NCBI RefSeq assembly: GCF_001668575.1 | Contig: NZ_LZMD01000085.1 | Location: 124,001-188,000, forward strand | Direction: 5' to 3' | Length of the DNA stretch: 64,000 bases | DNA from: Mycobacterium sp. 1164985.4 | GTDB taxonomy: Bacteria; Actinomycetota; Actinomycetes; Mycobacteriales; Mycobacteriaceae | Shown: piece by piece, positions 22,391 through 34,554 of the stretch | How the letters are laid out: every line of letters starts with the position of its first letter | Position numbering within the stretch: the first letter of the stretch is position 1 | Position numbers and translations under genes: made by a program | The notes under the pieces: generated by a model | The model's input: the letters and a program-made list of their open reading frames with translations, nothing else | What the model was told of the DNA's origin: nothing | The model's database searches: none

Positions 22391-23685
22391 ACGCCATTCG
22401 CACGGGTGTGATCGGCGCGGGTTACGTCGGGCTGACGAGCGCGGTGTGCCTGGCCGAACGGGGGCACCACACCGTGTGCGTCGATGTGGACGCCGGGCGG
22501 GTCGAGCAGCTCCGCAGCGGTGTGCCGCTCCTCGATGAACCCGGTCTCCCCGAGCTGTTGCGCCAGGGCCTCGAGACCGAGAACCTCGAATTCACCGTTG
22601 AATACCGCGAATTGGCCGACTGTGATGTGGTGTTTGTCTGCGTGCCGACGCCGAGCGGACCCGACGGGTCGGCCGACCTGTGTGCGGTCGACGACGCGGT
22701 CGACCACCTCGCCACGGTGCTGCAGCCCGGCGCAGTGCTGGTGCTCAAGTCGACCGTCCCGGTCGGCACCACCCGGCGGATCGCGCGACGGGTGGAGGGC
22801 GCCGGCATCCGCGCGGCCTCCAATCCCGAGTTTCTCCGCGAGAGCCACGCGATCTACGACTTCCGCAACCCGGACCGCATCGTGATCGGGACCGTGGACC
22901 CCGAAGCCGCCGATCTGGTGTCGCGCGTGTACGGCAACCACACGCAGACCTTCCGGATGAGCCCGGAGAGCGCCGAGTTGGCGAAGTACGCCAGCAATGC
23001 CTTCCTCGCGGTGAAGATCTCCTACGCCAACTCGCTGGCGCGGCTGTCCGCGCGCATGGGCGCCGACGTCACCGACGTCACCCGCTGCATGGGCGCCGAC
23101 GTGCGCATCGGCCCGCATTTCCTGCAGCCCGGCCCCGGGTGGGGCGGGTCGTGTCTGCCCAAGGACACCTCAGCCATGTTGCACACCGGGCGGGTGGTGG
23201 GTGTAGAACTGCCGGAGATCGAATCGGCTCGCGTGACCAACTCCACGCAATCCGCGCGCATCGTGTCGGCCCTGCGCCGGGCAGTAGCCGCTCCGCTCGG
23301 CGAGGCCCGCGTCACCGCCCTGGGCCTGACCTTCAAGGCCGGCACCAGCGATGTGCGGGACTCCCCGGCGTTGACCGTTTGCGCCGACCTGGGGCGCGCC
23401 GGTGCGCAGGTCACGGGCTACGACCCGCGGTTGGACTCGATGGACCACACGCGGCTTCGGCGCTCATCGATCGTCGCGGTAGACGATCCGTATCTGGCAA
23501 CCAAGGATGCCGACGCGATCGTCGTGCTCACCGAATGGCCGGAGTTTCGGGAACTCGACTGGGCCCTGATCGCCGAGCACGCGCCAGGTGCCGTCGTCGT
23601 CGACACCCGCAACCTGCTCGACCCGGCGTTGCTCAGCGAGGCCGGATTGACCTACCTGGGTAACGGAACCCCCTCGGGCTACTGA
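22387..23685 (+). CDS. UDP-glucose 6-dehydrogenase
   Basis: 432 residues. Parts are the NAD-binding GVIGAGYVGLTSAVCLAERGH, the central dimer helix (ELAKYASNAFLAVKISYANS), the catalytic Cys256 in GWGGSCLPKD, and the C-terminal UDP-binding domain (GLTFKAGTSDVRDSP, VLTEWPEF). It oxidises UDP-glucose to UDP-glucuronate with two NAD. Length and motifs fit the UDP-glucose/GDP-mannose dehydrogenase family; the partner decarboxylase favours UDP-glucose. The ATG overlaps the GT9 stop (ATGA) and the last 7 nt overlap the convergent topoisomerase gene. A second mycobacterial copy (udgA) would be expected elsewhere in the genome. Confidence 0.9.
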   Translation: MNAIRTGVIGAGYVGLTSAVCLAERGHHTVCVDVDAGRVEQLRSGVPLLDEPGLPELLRQGLETENLEFTVEYRELADCDVVFVCVPTPSGPDGSADLCAVDDAVDHLATVLQPGAVLVLKSTVPVGTTRRIARRVEGAGIRAASNPEFLRESHAIYDFRNPDRIVIGTVDPEAADLVSRVYGNHTQTFRMSPESAELAKYASNAFLAVKISYANSLARLSARMGADVTDVTRCMGADVRIGPHFLQPGPGWGGSCLPKDTSAMLHTGRVVGVELPEIESARVTNSTQSARIVSALRRAVAAPLGEARVTALGLTFKAGTSDVRDSPALTVCADLGRAGAQVTGYDPRLDSMDHTRLRRSSIVAVDDPYLATKDADAIVVLTEWPEFRELDWALIAEHAPGAVVVDTRNLLDPALLSEAGLTYLGNGTPSGY

Positions 23686-24698
23686 CCTTTCGCCACCCGG
23701 CGGATGAGGCGCGCGGTGCTGCGGTCGAGCACCTCCTGGCGGTCGGCCAGGGTTTTCGCCTTCGCCGCGCGCTTGACGGCCGAGGCGATCGTGAGCTCGG
23801 ACTCGTAGCCCTGGACGACTCGCGGATCGACGTAGGAGCTACGCGCCACCGCGGGTGTGTTGCCGAGCTCCTCGGCGACCTCCTTCATCACCGCGGACTC
23901 GACGCGCTTGATGACGGTCTTGTTGACGGGGGGATCGGCGTCCACGAATGCGGCGGCGGCCAGTACCGTGCCGTGCCAGGTGCGCAGGTCCTTGATGGTG
24001 TACCGGTCGCCGACGAGTTCCTTGAACCGGGTGTTCAGGTCGTCGGCGTGGATGTCGATCCAGCCCGAACCGTTGCGGCACACCAGCAACCGCTCGGTGC
24101 GCTCGGGGCGGCGCAACAGCGCGCGGATCGAGCGGACCGCCTCGGGGTCGTCGATCAGCAGCGTGCGCCGCACACCGCTCTTGGCGGGGAAGTCGAACTC
24201 GATGGCGTTGCGCTGCAGCGTGACGTGCTCGCAGAGCAGCGTCGCGATGCCGTACGAGTTGTTCTCCTCGGCGTACTGCTCGGAGCCCGCCCGGAAGTAT
24301 CCGAGATCGGCCAGGTGCAGCGCGAGGGCCAGCACCCGGTCGCGGTGCAGCCCGCGGCGGCGCAGGTCCGCGGCGATGCGCCTACGCATCTCGGGCAGCG
24401 CGGCCGACATCTCAAGGACCCGATCGAATTTCTCCTCGTTGCGCTCCTCCTGCCACCGCTGGTGATAGAGGTACTGGCGTCGGCCTGCGGCATCGGTGCC
24501 TACCGCCTGGATGTGCCCGTTGGGGTAGGGACAGATCCACACCTTCTTCCAGGCGGGTGGGATGACCAGATCCTTGATGCGCTGCAGGGTCTTCTCGTCG
24601 GTGACCGGGCTGCCGTCGGGATGTTCGTAGGAGAACCCGCGGCCGCGACGCACCCGGCGCAGGCCGGGACTGCTGACGACGCTACGGCGAAGACGCAT
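23679..24698 (-). CDS. DNA topoisomerase IB (poxvirus type)
   Basis: 339 residues. The N-terminal domain has GFSYEHPDGSPVTDEKTLQRIKDLVIPPAW and the C-terminal catalytic domain has KDLRTWHGT and the nucleophile Tyr289 in SSYVDPRV. These enzymes relax supercoils by 3'-phosphotyrosyl nicking without ATP. They occur patchily in environmental mycobacteria and are absent from M. tuberculosis as far as I recall. The gene faces the UDP-glucose dehydrogenase gene with a 7-nt overlap and is transcribed away from rsbW-sigF. The neighbouring stress genes make a role in stress or DNA protection plausible. Confidence 0.92.
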   Translation of the reverse strand: MRLRRSVVSSPGLRRVRRGRGFSYEHPDGSPVTDEKTLQRIKDLVIPPAWKKVWICPYPNGHIQAVGTDAAGRRQYLYHQRWQEERNEEKFDRVLEMSAALPEMRRRIAADLRRRGLHRDRVLALALHLADLGYFRAGSEQYAEENNSYGIATLLCEHVTLQRNAIEFDFPAKSGVRRTLLIDDPEAVRSIRALLRRPERTERLLVCRNGSGWIDIHADDLNTRFKELVGDRYTIKDLRTWHGTVLAAAAFVDADPPVNKTVIKRVESAVMKEVAEELGNTPAVARSSYVDPRVVQGYESELTIASAVKRAAKAKTLADRQEVLDRSTARLIRRVAKGQ

Positions 24699-24725
24699 GT
24701 TTGGCCCCCGAGTGCAGGGGGGTAC
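24699..24725 (+). promoter_or_regulatory. possible distal SigF-type promoter upstream of rsbW-sigF
   Basis: GTTT (24699-24702), 17-nt spacer, GGGTAC (24720-24725). It points toward rsbW but is about 230 nt from it, and the proximal promoter is better placed, so it may be fortuitous. No open frame long enough to be convincing lies between. Confidence 0.3.
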
Positions 24726-24900
24726 TGAACCCCCACCATGGAGAAGTCTTACTTCGTCGCGCCATCAAAACGCCGCTCGTCACAGTCGTGTTCGCCGTTC
24801 GATCGGTCGCGTGCGGGGTGGGGCCTTCTCCATGACGGGGTAAATACCCGCGCTGGCGTGCGGCACACGTCATCGACCGCGGGTAGGCGGAGTACTCGTG

Positions 24901-24926
24901 GTTAGGTGGGATCCGACCTGGGGTAA
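24901..24926 (+). promoter_or_regulatory. SigF-type autoregulatory promoter of rsbW-sigF
   Basis: GTTA (24901-24904), 16-nt spacer, GGGTAA (24921-24926), followed by a GGGAGG Shine-Dalgarno at 24944-24949 and ATG 24955. In M. tuberculosis the corresponding gene pair is transcribed from a SigF-dependent promoter at this position. Confidence 0.65.
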
Positions 24927-24954
24927 TCTCGCTTCGACATTGCCGGGAGGTCAA

Positions 24955-25386
24955 ATGGCCGACGTCGCCAAAAAGAACAATGGGCACGGGCACGGCGCGC
25001 GGTCGGTGGAACTCCGGGTCGCCGCCGAACTCGAGAACCTAGCGGTTCTGCGCACCCTGGTCGCCGCCGTGGCGACCTTCGAGGATCTGGACTTCGACGC
25101 CGTCGCCGACCTGCGCCTAGCGGTCGACGAAGCGTGTACGAGGCTGATCAGGTCCGCGCTGCCCAACTCCACACTGCTGCTCGTCATCGACCCACGCGAC
25201 GACGCGGTCGTCATCGACGCATCCACGACGTGCAAGAGTTCCGACATCCTGGCGCCGGGAAGCTTCAGTTGGCATGTGCTGAGCTCACTGACAGACGAAG
25301 TGAAGACTTTCGAGAATGGGCAGGGGCCCGAGGACGCTCAGGTATTCGGGATCTCCATGACGACGAGACGAGCGACGCTGCAGTGA
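24955..25386 (+). CDS. rsbW: anti-sigma-F factor RsbW (UsfX), serine kinase-like ATPase fold
   Basis: 143 residues with a GHKL (histidine-kinase-like ATPase) fold. VAAELENLAVLRTLVAAVATFEDLDFDAVADLRLAVDEAC contains the N-box, and a weak G-box follows. It binds SigF and keeps it inactive until released by anti-anti-sigma proteins. Start ATG 24955 is fixed by the GGGAGG site; a GTG further upstream would include the SigF -10 element. The stop overlaps the sigF GTG (GTGA), which couples stoichiometry of the pair. Confidence 0.93.
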   Translation: MADVAKKNNGHGHGARSVELRVAAELENLAVLRTLVAAVATFEDLDFDAVADLRLAVDEACTRLIRSALPNSTLLLVIDPRDDAVVIDASTTCKSSDILAPGSFSWHVLSSLTDEVKTFENGQGPEDAQVFGISMTTRRATLQ

Positions 25387-26171
25387 CGCCGTCGACGTCA
25401 CAGGGTTCGTCGTCGCGTTCGAACTCTGAGTACGCGGATGTCGCCGACATGTTCCGCGAGCTGAAGAACGTGCCGGAGGACTCGCCGAAATTCCAGCGCC
25501 AGCGCGACCGCATCGTCGAGCGCTGCCTGCCGTTGGCCGACCACATCGCGCGTCGCTTCGACGGACGCGGCGAGCCGCGCGAGGATCTCGTCCAGGTGGC
25601 TCGCGTCGGATTGGTGAACGCGGTGATCCGCTTCGATGTGGAGGCCGGCTCGGACTTCGTCTCGTTCGCGGTGCCCACCATCATGGGCGAGGTTCGTCGG
25701 CACTTCCGCGACAACAGCTGGTCGGTGAAGGTGCCGCGGCGACTCAAAGAACTGCACCTGCGCCTCGGCGCCGCCACCGCGGAGTTGTCCCAGCGGCTCG
25801 GCCGGGCCCCGACGGCGTCGGAGCTGGCAGCGGAACTGGGCATGGACCGCGATGAGGTCGTCGAGGGCCTGGTGGCGGGCAGCTCCTACAACACGCTGTC
25901 GATCGACAGTGGCGGCAGCGGAACCGAGGACGCCCCGGCGATCGCCGACACCCTGGGCGACGTCGACCTCGGGCTCGACCAGATCGAGAACCGCGAAGCG
26001 TTGCGGCCCCTACTCGCTGCGCTGCCGGAGCGCGAACGAACGGTGTTGTTGCTGCGCTTCTTCGAGTCGCTCACCCAGACGCAGATCGCCGAGCGCGTGG
26101 GCATCTCACAGATGCACGTGTCGCGACTGCTCGCGAAGTCGCTAGCGCGACTCCGGGACCAGTTGCAGTAA
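25383..26171 (+). CDS. sigF: RNA polymerase sigma factor SigF
   Basis: 262 residues of a SigB/SigF-type (group 3) sigma factor. Region 2 contains ERCLPLADHIARRFDGRGEPREDLVQVARVGLVNAVIRFD, region 3 PRRLKELHLRLG with the ELSQRLGRAPTASELA helix, and region 4 QTQIAERVGISQMHVSRLLAKSLARLRDQLQ. It is almost colinear with M. tuberculosis SigF, which controls stationary-phase, cell-envelope and stress genes. The GTG start overlaps the rsbW stop. The last 30 nt overlap the convergent STAS gene. Confidence 0.97.
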   Translation: MTPSTSQGSSSRSNSEYADVADMFRELKNVPEDSPKFQRQRDRIVERCLPLADHIARRFDGRGEPREDLVQVARVGLVNAVIRFDVEAGSDFVSFAVPTIMGEVRRHFRDNSWSVKVPRRLKELHLRLGAATAELSQRLGRAPTASELAAELGMDRDEVVEGLVAGSSYNTLSIDSGGSGTEDAPAIADTLGDVDLGLDQIENREALRPLLAALPERERTVLLLRFFESLTQTQIAERVGISQMHVSRLLAKSLARLRDQLQ

Positions 26172-26585
26172 CGGCCGGTTGGGCTCCTCGGTAGAGAGTG
26201 CCGAAGCCAGGCTGTCGCGGATGGGCAGCGCGGCGTCCGGATCGCAGATGCGCAGCAGCCGGCTGACCGAGGTGCTCGGCACCAGCGCCCAGTCGATCTT
26301 CTCGCCCGCAGTGCGCACGTTGAGCGTGTGCAGCGCGGAAAATCCTGCGGTGCCGAAGAATTCGACGCCCGACAGATCGATCACGAGGCGCTCGAGCTCG
26401 GCGGCGTTGCGCATCGCGTAGTCGACGAACTCCCTGGAGTTCGCCGCGTCGATCTCACCGTGGGCGGAGACGATCGCGGTGTCGGGTGTCAGCCGTCGGG
26501 TGGCGAAATGCGCGGTGTGGCAATCGCGTGTTTCAACCGACTGCGCTTCGGCAATGGAAAGCGGTGTGCAATGAGAAATAGACAT
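26142..26585 (-). CDS. STAS-domain anti-anti-sigma factor (RsfA-like)
   Basis: About 147 residues with a STAS fold: TAIVSAHGEIDAANSREFVDYA and LVIDLSGVEFFGTAGFSALHTL. The phospho-acceptor position, Ser in SpoIIAA (DSSG), reads GTAG here, with a Thr next to the usual site. M. tuberculosis has RsfA and RsfB, which free SigF from RsbW; RsfA responds to redox through cysteines, and here Cys appears near the N-terminus and in LRICDPD. Its place convergent to sigF with a 30-nt 3' overlap strongly suggests it acts on RsbW-SigF. ATG 26585 is the best of three clustered starts. Confidence 0.85.
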   Translation of the reverse strand: MSISHCTPLSIAEAQSVETRDCHTAHFATRRLTPDTAIVSAHGEIDAANSREFVDYAMRNAAELERLVIDLSGVEFFGTAGFSALHTLNVRTAGEKIDWALVPSTSVSRLLRICDPDAALPIRDSLASALSTEEPNRPLLQLVPESR

Positions 26586-26865
26586 GTGTGACTCCATCAG
26601 TGAATGTGGCATTCGTACTGTGGTTCACGTCAAAAATTTGGGGCCCTGCGTATTCAAAGCCTTCGCAGCAGGGGCGGGAGTTCTGCCCTGCACGTCGATG
26701 ACGTTCCAGCTCGGCTGTGAACTCAACCTGGATTGAACCCTACGCTGCTAACTGACCATGCACAATCAATATCGAGATCGTCGCCGTAACCACTGGTCAG
26801 ACGCTTTGGAATACCTGAGAAATGGCAATTTTGTCGAAACTCGAAGCACTTGAAAGACGTGGGAC

Positions 26866-27396
26866 ATGACGGTCGCCGGTGTGCTGCTGGCCGCCGGTGC
26901 AGGCACCCGCTATGGGATGCCGAAAGTGCTTGCGGCCCAGGGTGAGTGGCTGAACACCGCGGTGAATGCGCTGCATGCGGGTGGGTGCGACGACGTGGTG
27001 GTGGTGCTGGGCGCGGCTTTGGTCGAGGTTCCGCCGCCGGCACGCGCCGTTTTCGCGGAGGCCTGGGCGGACGGATTGTCGGCATCGCTGCGGGCCGGAT
27101 TGTCGGCGATCGAGGCGGACTTCGCGGTGCTGCACACCGTTGACACGCCCGACGTCGGTGCCGAGGTGGTGCGCCGCGTGGTGGCCGCCGCGACAACTTC
27201 GGAGTCGGGTCTCGCGCGGGCACGCTACGCGCAGGCGCCCGGCCATCCGGTCGTCATCGCCCGCAGGCACTGGGCCGCGCTGCTCGACCAGATACACGGC
27301 GACGAGGGGGCACGCTCGTTTCTGGCCGGTCGCGACGATGTCGTGGCGGTCGACTGTGCAGATCTGGCGACGGGTCGCGACATCGACGTCAGGTGA
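26866..27396 (+). CDS. MobA/MocA-like nucleotidyltransferase
   Basis: 176 residues of the NTP_transf_3 family: LLAAGAGTRYGMPKVLA (nucleotide-binding loop), VVVVLGAA, LHTVDTPDVG (metal-binding Asp) and APGHPVVIARRHW. Relatives transfer CMP or GMP to molybdopterin or act in the maturation of molybdenum hydroxylases. No molybdenum enzyme is nearby, so the substrate is open. The gene is preceded by a 280-nt region with no other gene, and ends 2 nt before the convergent small gene. Confidence 0.75.
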   Translation: MTVAGVLLAAGAGTRYGMPKVLAAQGEWLNTAVNALHAGGCDDVVVVLGAALVEVPPPARAVFAEAWADGLSASLRAGLSAIEADFAVLHTVDTPDVGAEVVRRVVAAATTSESGLARARYAQAPGHPVVIARRHWAALLDQIHGDEGARSFLAGRDDVVAVDCADLATGRDIDVR

Positions 27397-27398
27397 CG

Positions 27399-27728
27399 TC
27401 AGCGGACCGTGAGGCCCAGCATCCCCGTGGCGAACCGGCGCACGGACTCCTCGGAGATCGCCGCCGCGTCGGCGTATCCCTCGCGGAACCGGGTGCGCAG
27501 CAACGCGGCGTGCGGATCCAGTGTGATCTCGGCCAGCATCTCTCCGGTGGTCGGCTCGCAGACCGCCCAGCTGTACGCGGTGTCGGAGGCCCACTGCGCG
27601 CGGCAGCGCGCGATGTAGCCCGGATCCGTCTCACCCATGTCGGCGAGCGCGGAGCCGTCGTCGATGAGTTCGTCATCGCGCGGCGCCCGCAAATACCAAG
27701 CGCCGGCATTGATCTCGACGGGGTCCAT
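27399..27728 (-). CDS. small GNAT-like conserved protein
   Basis: 109 residues. The N-terminus AWYLRAPRDDELIDDGSALADMGETDP and the later YSWAVCEPTTGEMLAEITLDPH resemble the first half of GNAT N-acetyltransferases. The acetyl-CoA pyrophosphate loop (Q/RXXGXG/A) is missing, so it is either a degenerate or a non-catalytic relative. It sits downstream of accA3 on the same strand, separated by a hairpin that probably ends accA3 transcription. Function not established. Confidence 0.6.
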   Translation of the reverse strand: MDPVEINAGAWYLRAPRDDELIDDGSALADMGETDPGYIARCRAQWASDTAYSWAVCEPTTGEMLAEITLDPHAALLRTRFREGYADAAAISEESVRRFATGMLGLTVR

Positions 27729-27733
27729 GCGAG

Positions 27734-27776
27734 TTCGGTGCGCTAACGCTCGCTGCGCGATCGGTTGCGCACCGAA
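27734..27776 (-). terminator. hairpin after accA3, member of a shared repeat type
   Basis: Arms TTCGGTGCGC (27734-27743) and GCGCACCGAA (27767-27776) form a 10-bp stem starting two bases after the accA3 stop. The right arm and its flank match the hairpin at 43910-43946 at 21 of 24 positions. Probable transcription terminator for accA3. Confidence 0.6.
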
Positions 27777-27777
27777 A

Positions 27778-29610
<1,833 letters not shown>

Positions 29611-29698
29611 TTAGGAATGTAACTGGGGGAAGTTTATGCGTCGTCGCTGAGGTCCCCGTGAGCCGGTCCCTTACCCGTCGGTAACCGACGGAAGACCT

Positions 29699-30109
29699 TC
29701 AGCGAAGCCGCTTCTTGATGCGGGTCAGCATCGCCGACATCCCACGCAACCGCAGCGGGCTGATCAGCGCCGCGAGCCCCAGTTCGGAGTAGAAGTCGTC
29801 GGGCACGGCGAGGATCTCGTCGGCGGAGTGGTCGTCGAGCCCCGCGGCCAGGATCGCGGCGAACCCGCGGGTCGTGGGCGCTTCGGCGGGCGCGCTGAAG
29901 TACAGCCGGACATGCTCGCGGTTCTCGGCGTCGACGTGCAAGAACAGCGGCGACTGGCATTCCGGAACCGGTTCCATCGCCGCTTCTTCGAGGTCAGCGG
30001 GCAGCGGCGGCAATTCGTTGGCGAACTCGAGGAGCAGTTGCAGCTTGTCCTGCCCCTGCATCTCCTTGAAGTCCGACACCACCTCGGCCAGCGCGGCCGG
30101 CATGCTCAT
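29699..30109 (-). CDS. SufE-like cysteine desulfurase accessory protein
   Basis: 136 residues with the SufE fold: [28 protein letters not shown] and the sulfur-accepting Cys51 in ECQSPLFLH, then [20 protein letters not shown]. SufE takes persulfide sulfur from a cysteine desulfurase for Fe-S assembly. The ATG overlaps the stop of the sulfurtransferase sseA (ATGA), so the two are one unit, matching Rv3284-sseA of M. tuberculosis. A small palindrome (CCGTCGGT-A-ACCGACGG) lies just downstream before accA3. Confidence 0.9.
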   Translation of the reverse strand: MSMPAALAEVVSDFKEMQGQDKLQLLLEFANELPPLPADLEEAAMEPVPECQSPLFLHVDAENREHVRLYFSAPAEAPTTRGFAAILAAGLDDHSADEILAVPDDFYSELGLAALISPLRLRGMSAMLTRIKKRLR

Positions 30110-30993
30110 GGCGCTTCGCCTGGATCTTCCCCTGCGACCACAGGAACTCGCACGGCGTTGCCCCACTCCGTCCACGAGCCGTCGTAATTGCGGACTCCCG
30201 GCAGGCCCAGCAGGTGCGTCAGTACGAACCAGGTGTGGCTCGAGCGTTCCCCGATGCGGCAGTAGACGATCGTCTTGTCGTCGGGGGTCAGAAAGCCGTA
30301 GAGGTCCTCGAGCTCGGCACGGCTGCGGAACCGGCCGCTGTCGTCGGCGGCCTTGGCCCACGGAATGGAGCGCGCGGTGGGGATGTGGCCGCCCCGCAGC
30401 GCGCCCTCCTCGGGATAGTCGGGCATGTGGGTGCGCTCGCCGGTGTACTCCTGCGGCGAGCGGACGTCGATCAGGGGCGCCTGGCCGAGCAGGTCGAGCA
30501 CGTCGTCTTTGAACGCACGGATGGGCGTGTCGTCGCGCTCGACGACGGGGTAGCCGTTGCTCGTCTTTGTCGGCACGTCGAGCGTGGTCTCGCGGCCGTC
30601 GGAGATCCACAGGTCGCGGCCTCCGTTGAGGAGGCGGACGTCCGGGTGACCGAACAGTGTGAACACCCACAGGGCGTACGCGGCCCACCAGTTGCTCTTG
30701 TCGCCGTAGATCACCACGGTGTCGTCGCGGGAGATGCCCTTGCGGTTCATCAGCTCGGCGAACTGTTCACCGGTGATGTAGTCGCGCACGTGGGGATCGT
30801 TGAGGTCGGTGTGCCAGTCGACCTTGACCGCACCCGGGATGTGGCCGGTGTCGTAGAGCAGCACGTCCTCGTCGGACTCGACGATGGCGAGTCCCGGTCT
30901 GCCAAGGTTCGCCGACAACCAGTCGGCGGTCACCAGGCGTTCGGGGTGGGCATACGACTGCAGGGCGGGATCTGGATCGGCAGGTAGAGGCAC
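30106..30993 (-). CDS. sseA: thiosulfate/3-mercaptopyruvate sulfurtransferase SseA
   Basis: 295 residues, two rhodanese domains. The first (about 15-140) is inactive; the second (about 165-285) has the active-site Cys in [14 protein letters not shown] after the [11 protein letters not shown] motif. It transfers sulfane sulfur to cyanide or to protein acceptors such as the downstream SufE. The start is GTG 30993, and TAGGCT on the minus strand ends 7 nt before it, indicating a leaderless mRNA. It is known in M. tuberculosis as sseA. Confidence 0.93.
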   Translation of the reverse strand: MPLPADPDPALQSYAHPERLVTADWLSANLGRPGLAIVESDEDVLLYDTGHIPGAVKVDWHTDLNDPHVRDYITGEQFAELMNRKGISRDDTVVIYGDKSNWWAAYALWVFTLFGHPDVRLLNGGRDLWISDGRETTLDVPTKTSNGYPVVERDDTPIRAFKDDVLDLLGQAPLIDVRSPQEYTGERTHMPDYPEEGALRGGHIPTARSIPWAKAADDSGRFRSRAELEDLYGFLTPDDKTIVYCRIGERSSHTWFVLTHLLGLPGVRNYDGSWTEWGNAVRVPVVAGEDPGEAP

Positions 30994-31030
30994 AAACCCG
31001 AGCCTACCGAGGCGCGCGTATCCCGTGGGA

Positions 31031-31668
31031 TCAGGTGACTGGGTTGTCGCGCCAGAGGTCGGCCAGCGACAGCCCGGCGCGCTCGAACATGCCGCGGATC
31101 AGCGGTAGGCCGATGCCGATCACCGACGAGGGGTCACCCTCGACGCCGTCGACGAACCAGCCGCCCAAACCGTCGAGGGTGAAGCCGCCAGCCACCGCGG
31201 TCGGCTCCCCGCTGGCGACGTACGCCTCGAGATCGGCGGTCGACGGTGTGGAGAAGTGCACCGTGGTGGAGGTGGCCTCGGCCAGACGACACGCAATCTC
31301 GTTGTCGCGCAGACGGATCACGCAGTGTCCGGTGTACAGCCGGCCGGAGTTGCCCGCCATCTGGCGCCAGTCGGACAGCGCCGTCTCGGCCGAGGCCGGC
31401 TTGCCGACCAACGCGCCGTCGCGCAGCAGCATGGAGTCGCACCCGATCACGACGCAGTCCGTGCCGACGGCGGGATCGAGGTCGGCGACGACGGCATCTG
31501 CCTTGGCCGCCGCGAGAGCGACCGTCACCTCCGCAGGTGTCGCCGCATGGTCGAGGTCGGCGATGACGGCGTCCTCGTCGACCCCGGAGACCACGATCAG
31601 CGGATCGATTCCGGCCTGCCGCAACACTTTTCGGCGGCCGGAGGAGGCCGAGCCGAGGACGACCCGCG

Positions 31669-31672
<4 letters not shown>
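31031..31672 (-). CDS. maf: Maf-family nucleotide pyrophosphatase
   Basis: 213 residues with the Maf motifs [32 protein letters not shown] and [20 protein letters not shown], then [29 protein letters not shown]. Maf hydrolyses non-canonical or methylated nucleoside triphosphates and is linked to septum inhibition in Bacillus. The ATG overlaps the accE5 stop (ATGA), giving the order accD5-accE5-maf as in M. tuberculosis (Rv3280-Rv3282). House-cleaning rather than fatty-acid metabolism is the expected role. Confidence 0.92.
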
Positions 31673-34534
<2,862 letters not shown>

Positions 34535-34542
34535 CTTCGTCC

Positions 34543-34548
34543 TAAAGT
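34543..34548 (+). promoter_or_regulatory. -10 box of the PH-domain gene, leaderless start
   Basis: TAAAGT (TANNNT) ends 6 nt before ATG 34555, inside the 20-nt gap after birA, and no Shine-Dalgarno sequence is visible. Confidence 0.5.
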
Positions 34549-34554
34549 CATCGC

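Noticed and set aside
10544-23685. LPS or O-antigen locus carried on transferred Gram-negative DNA
   Set aside because: Codon and base composition look like the rest of the window, the start has a mycobacterial SigF-type promoter, and no LPS core acceptor, Wzx/Wzy or HldD genes are present.
24838-24849. GGGTA-AA-TACCC, resembling a SigF -10 element on both strands
   Set aside because: No GTTT or close variant lies 15-17 nt upstream on either strand, so it is not counted as a promoter.
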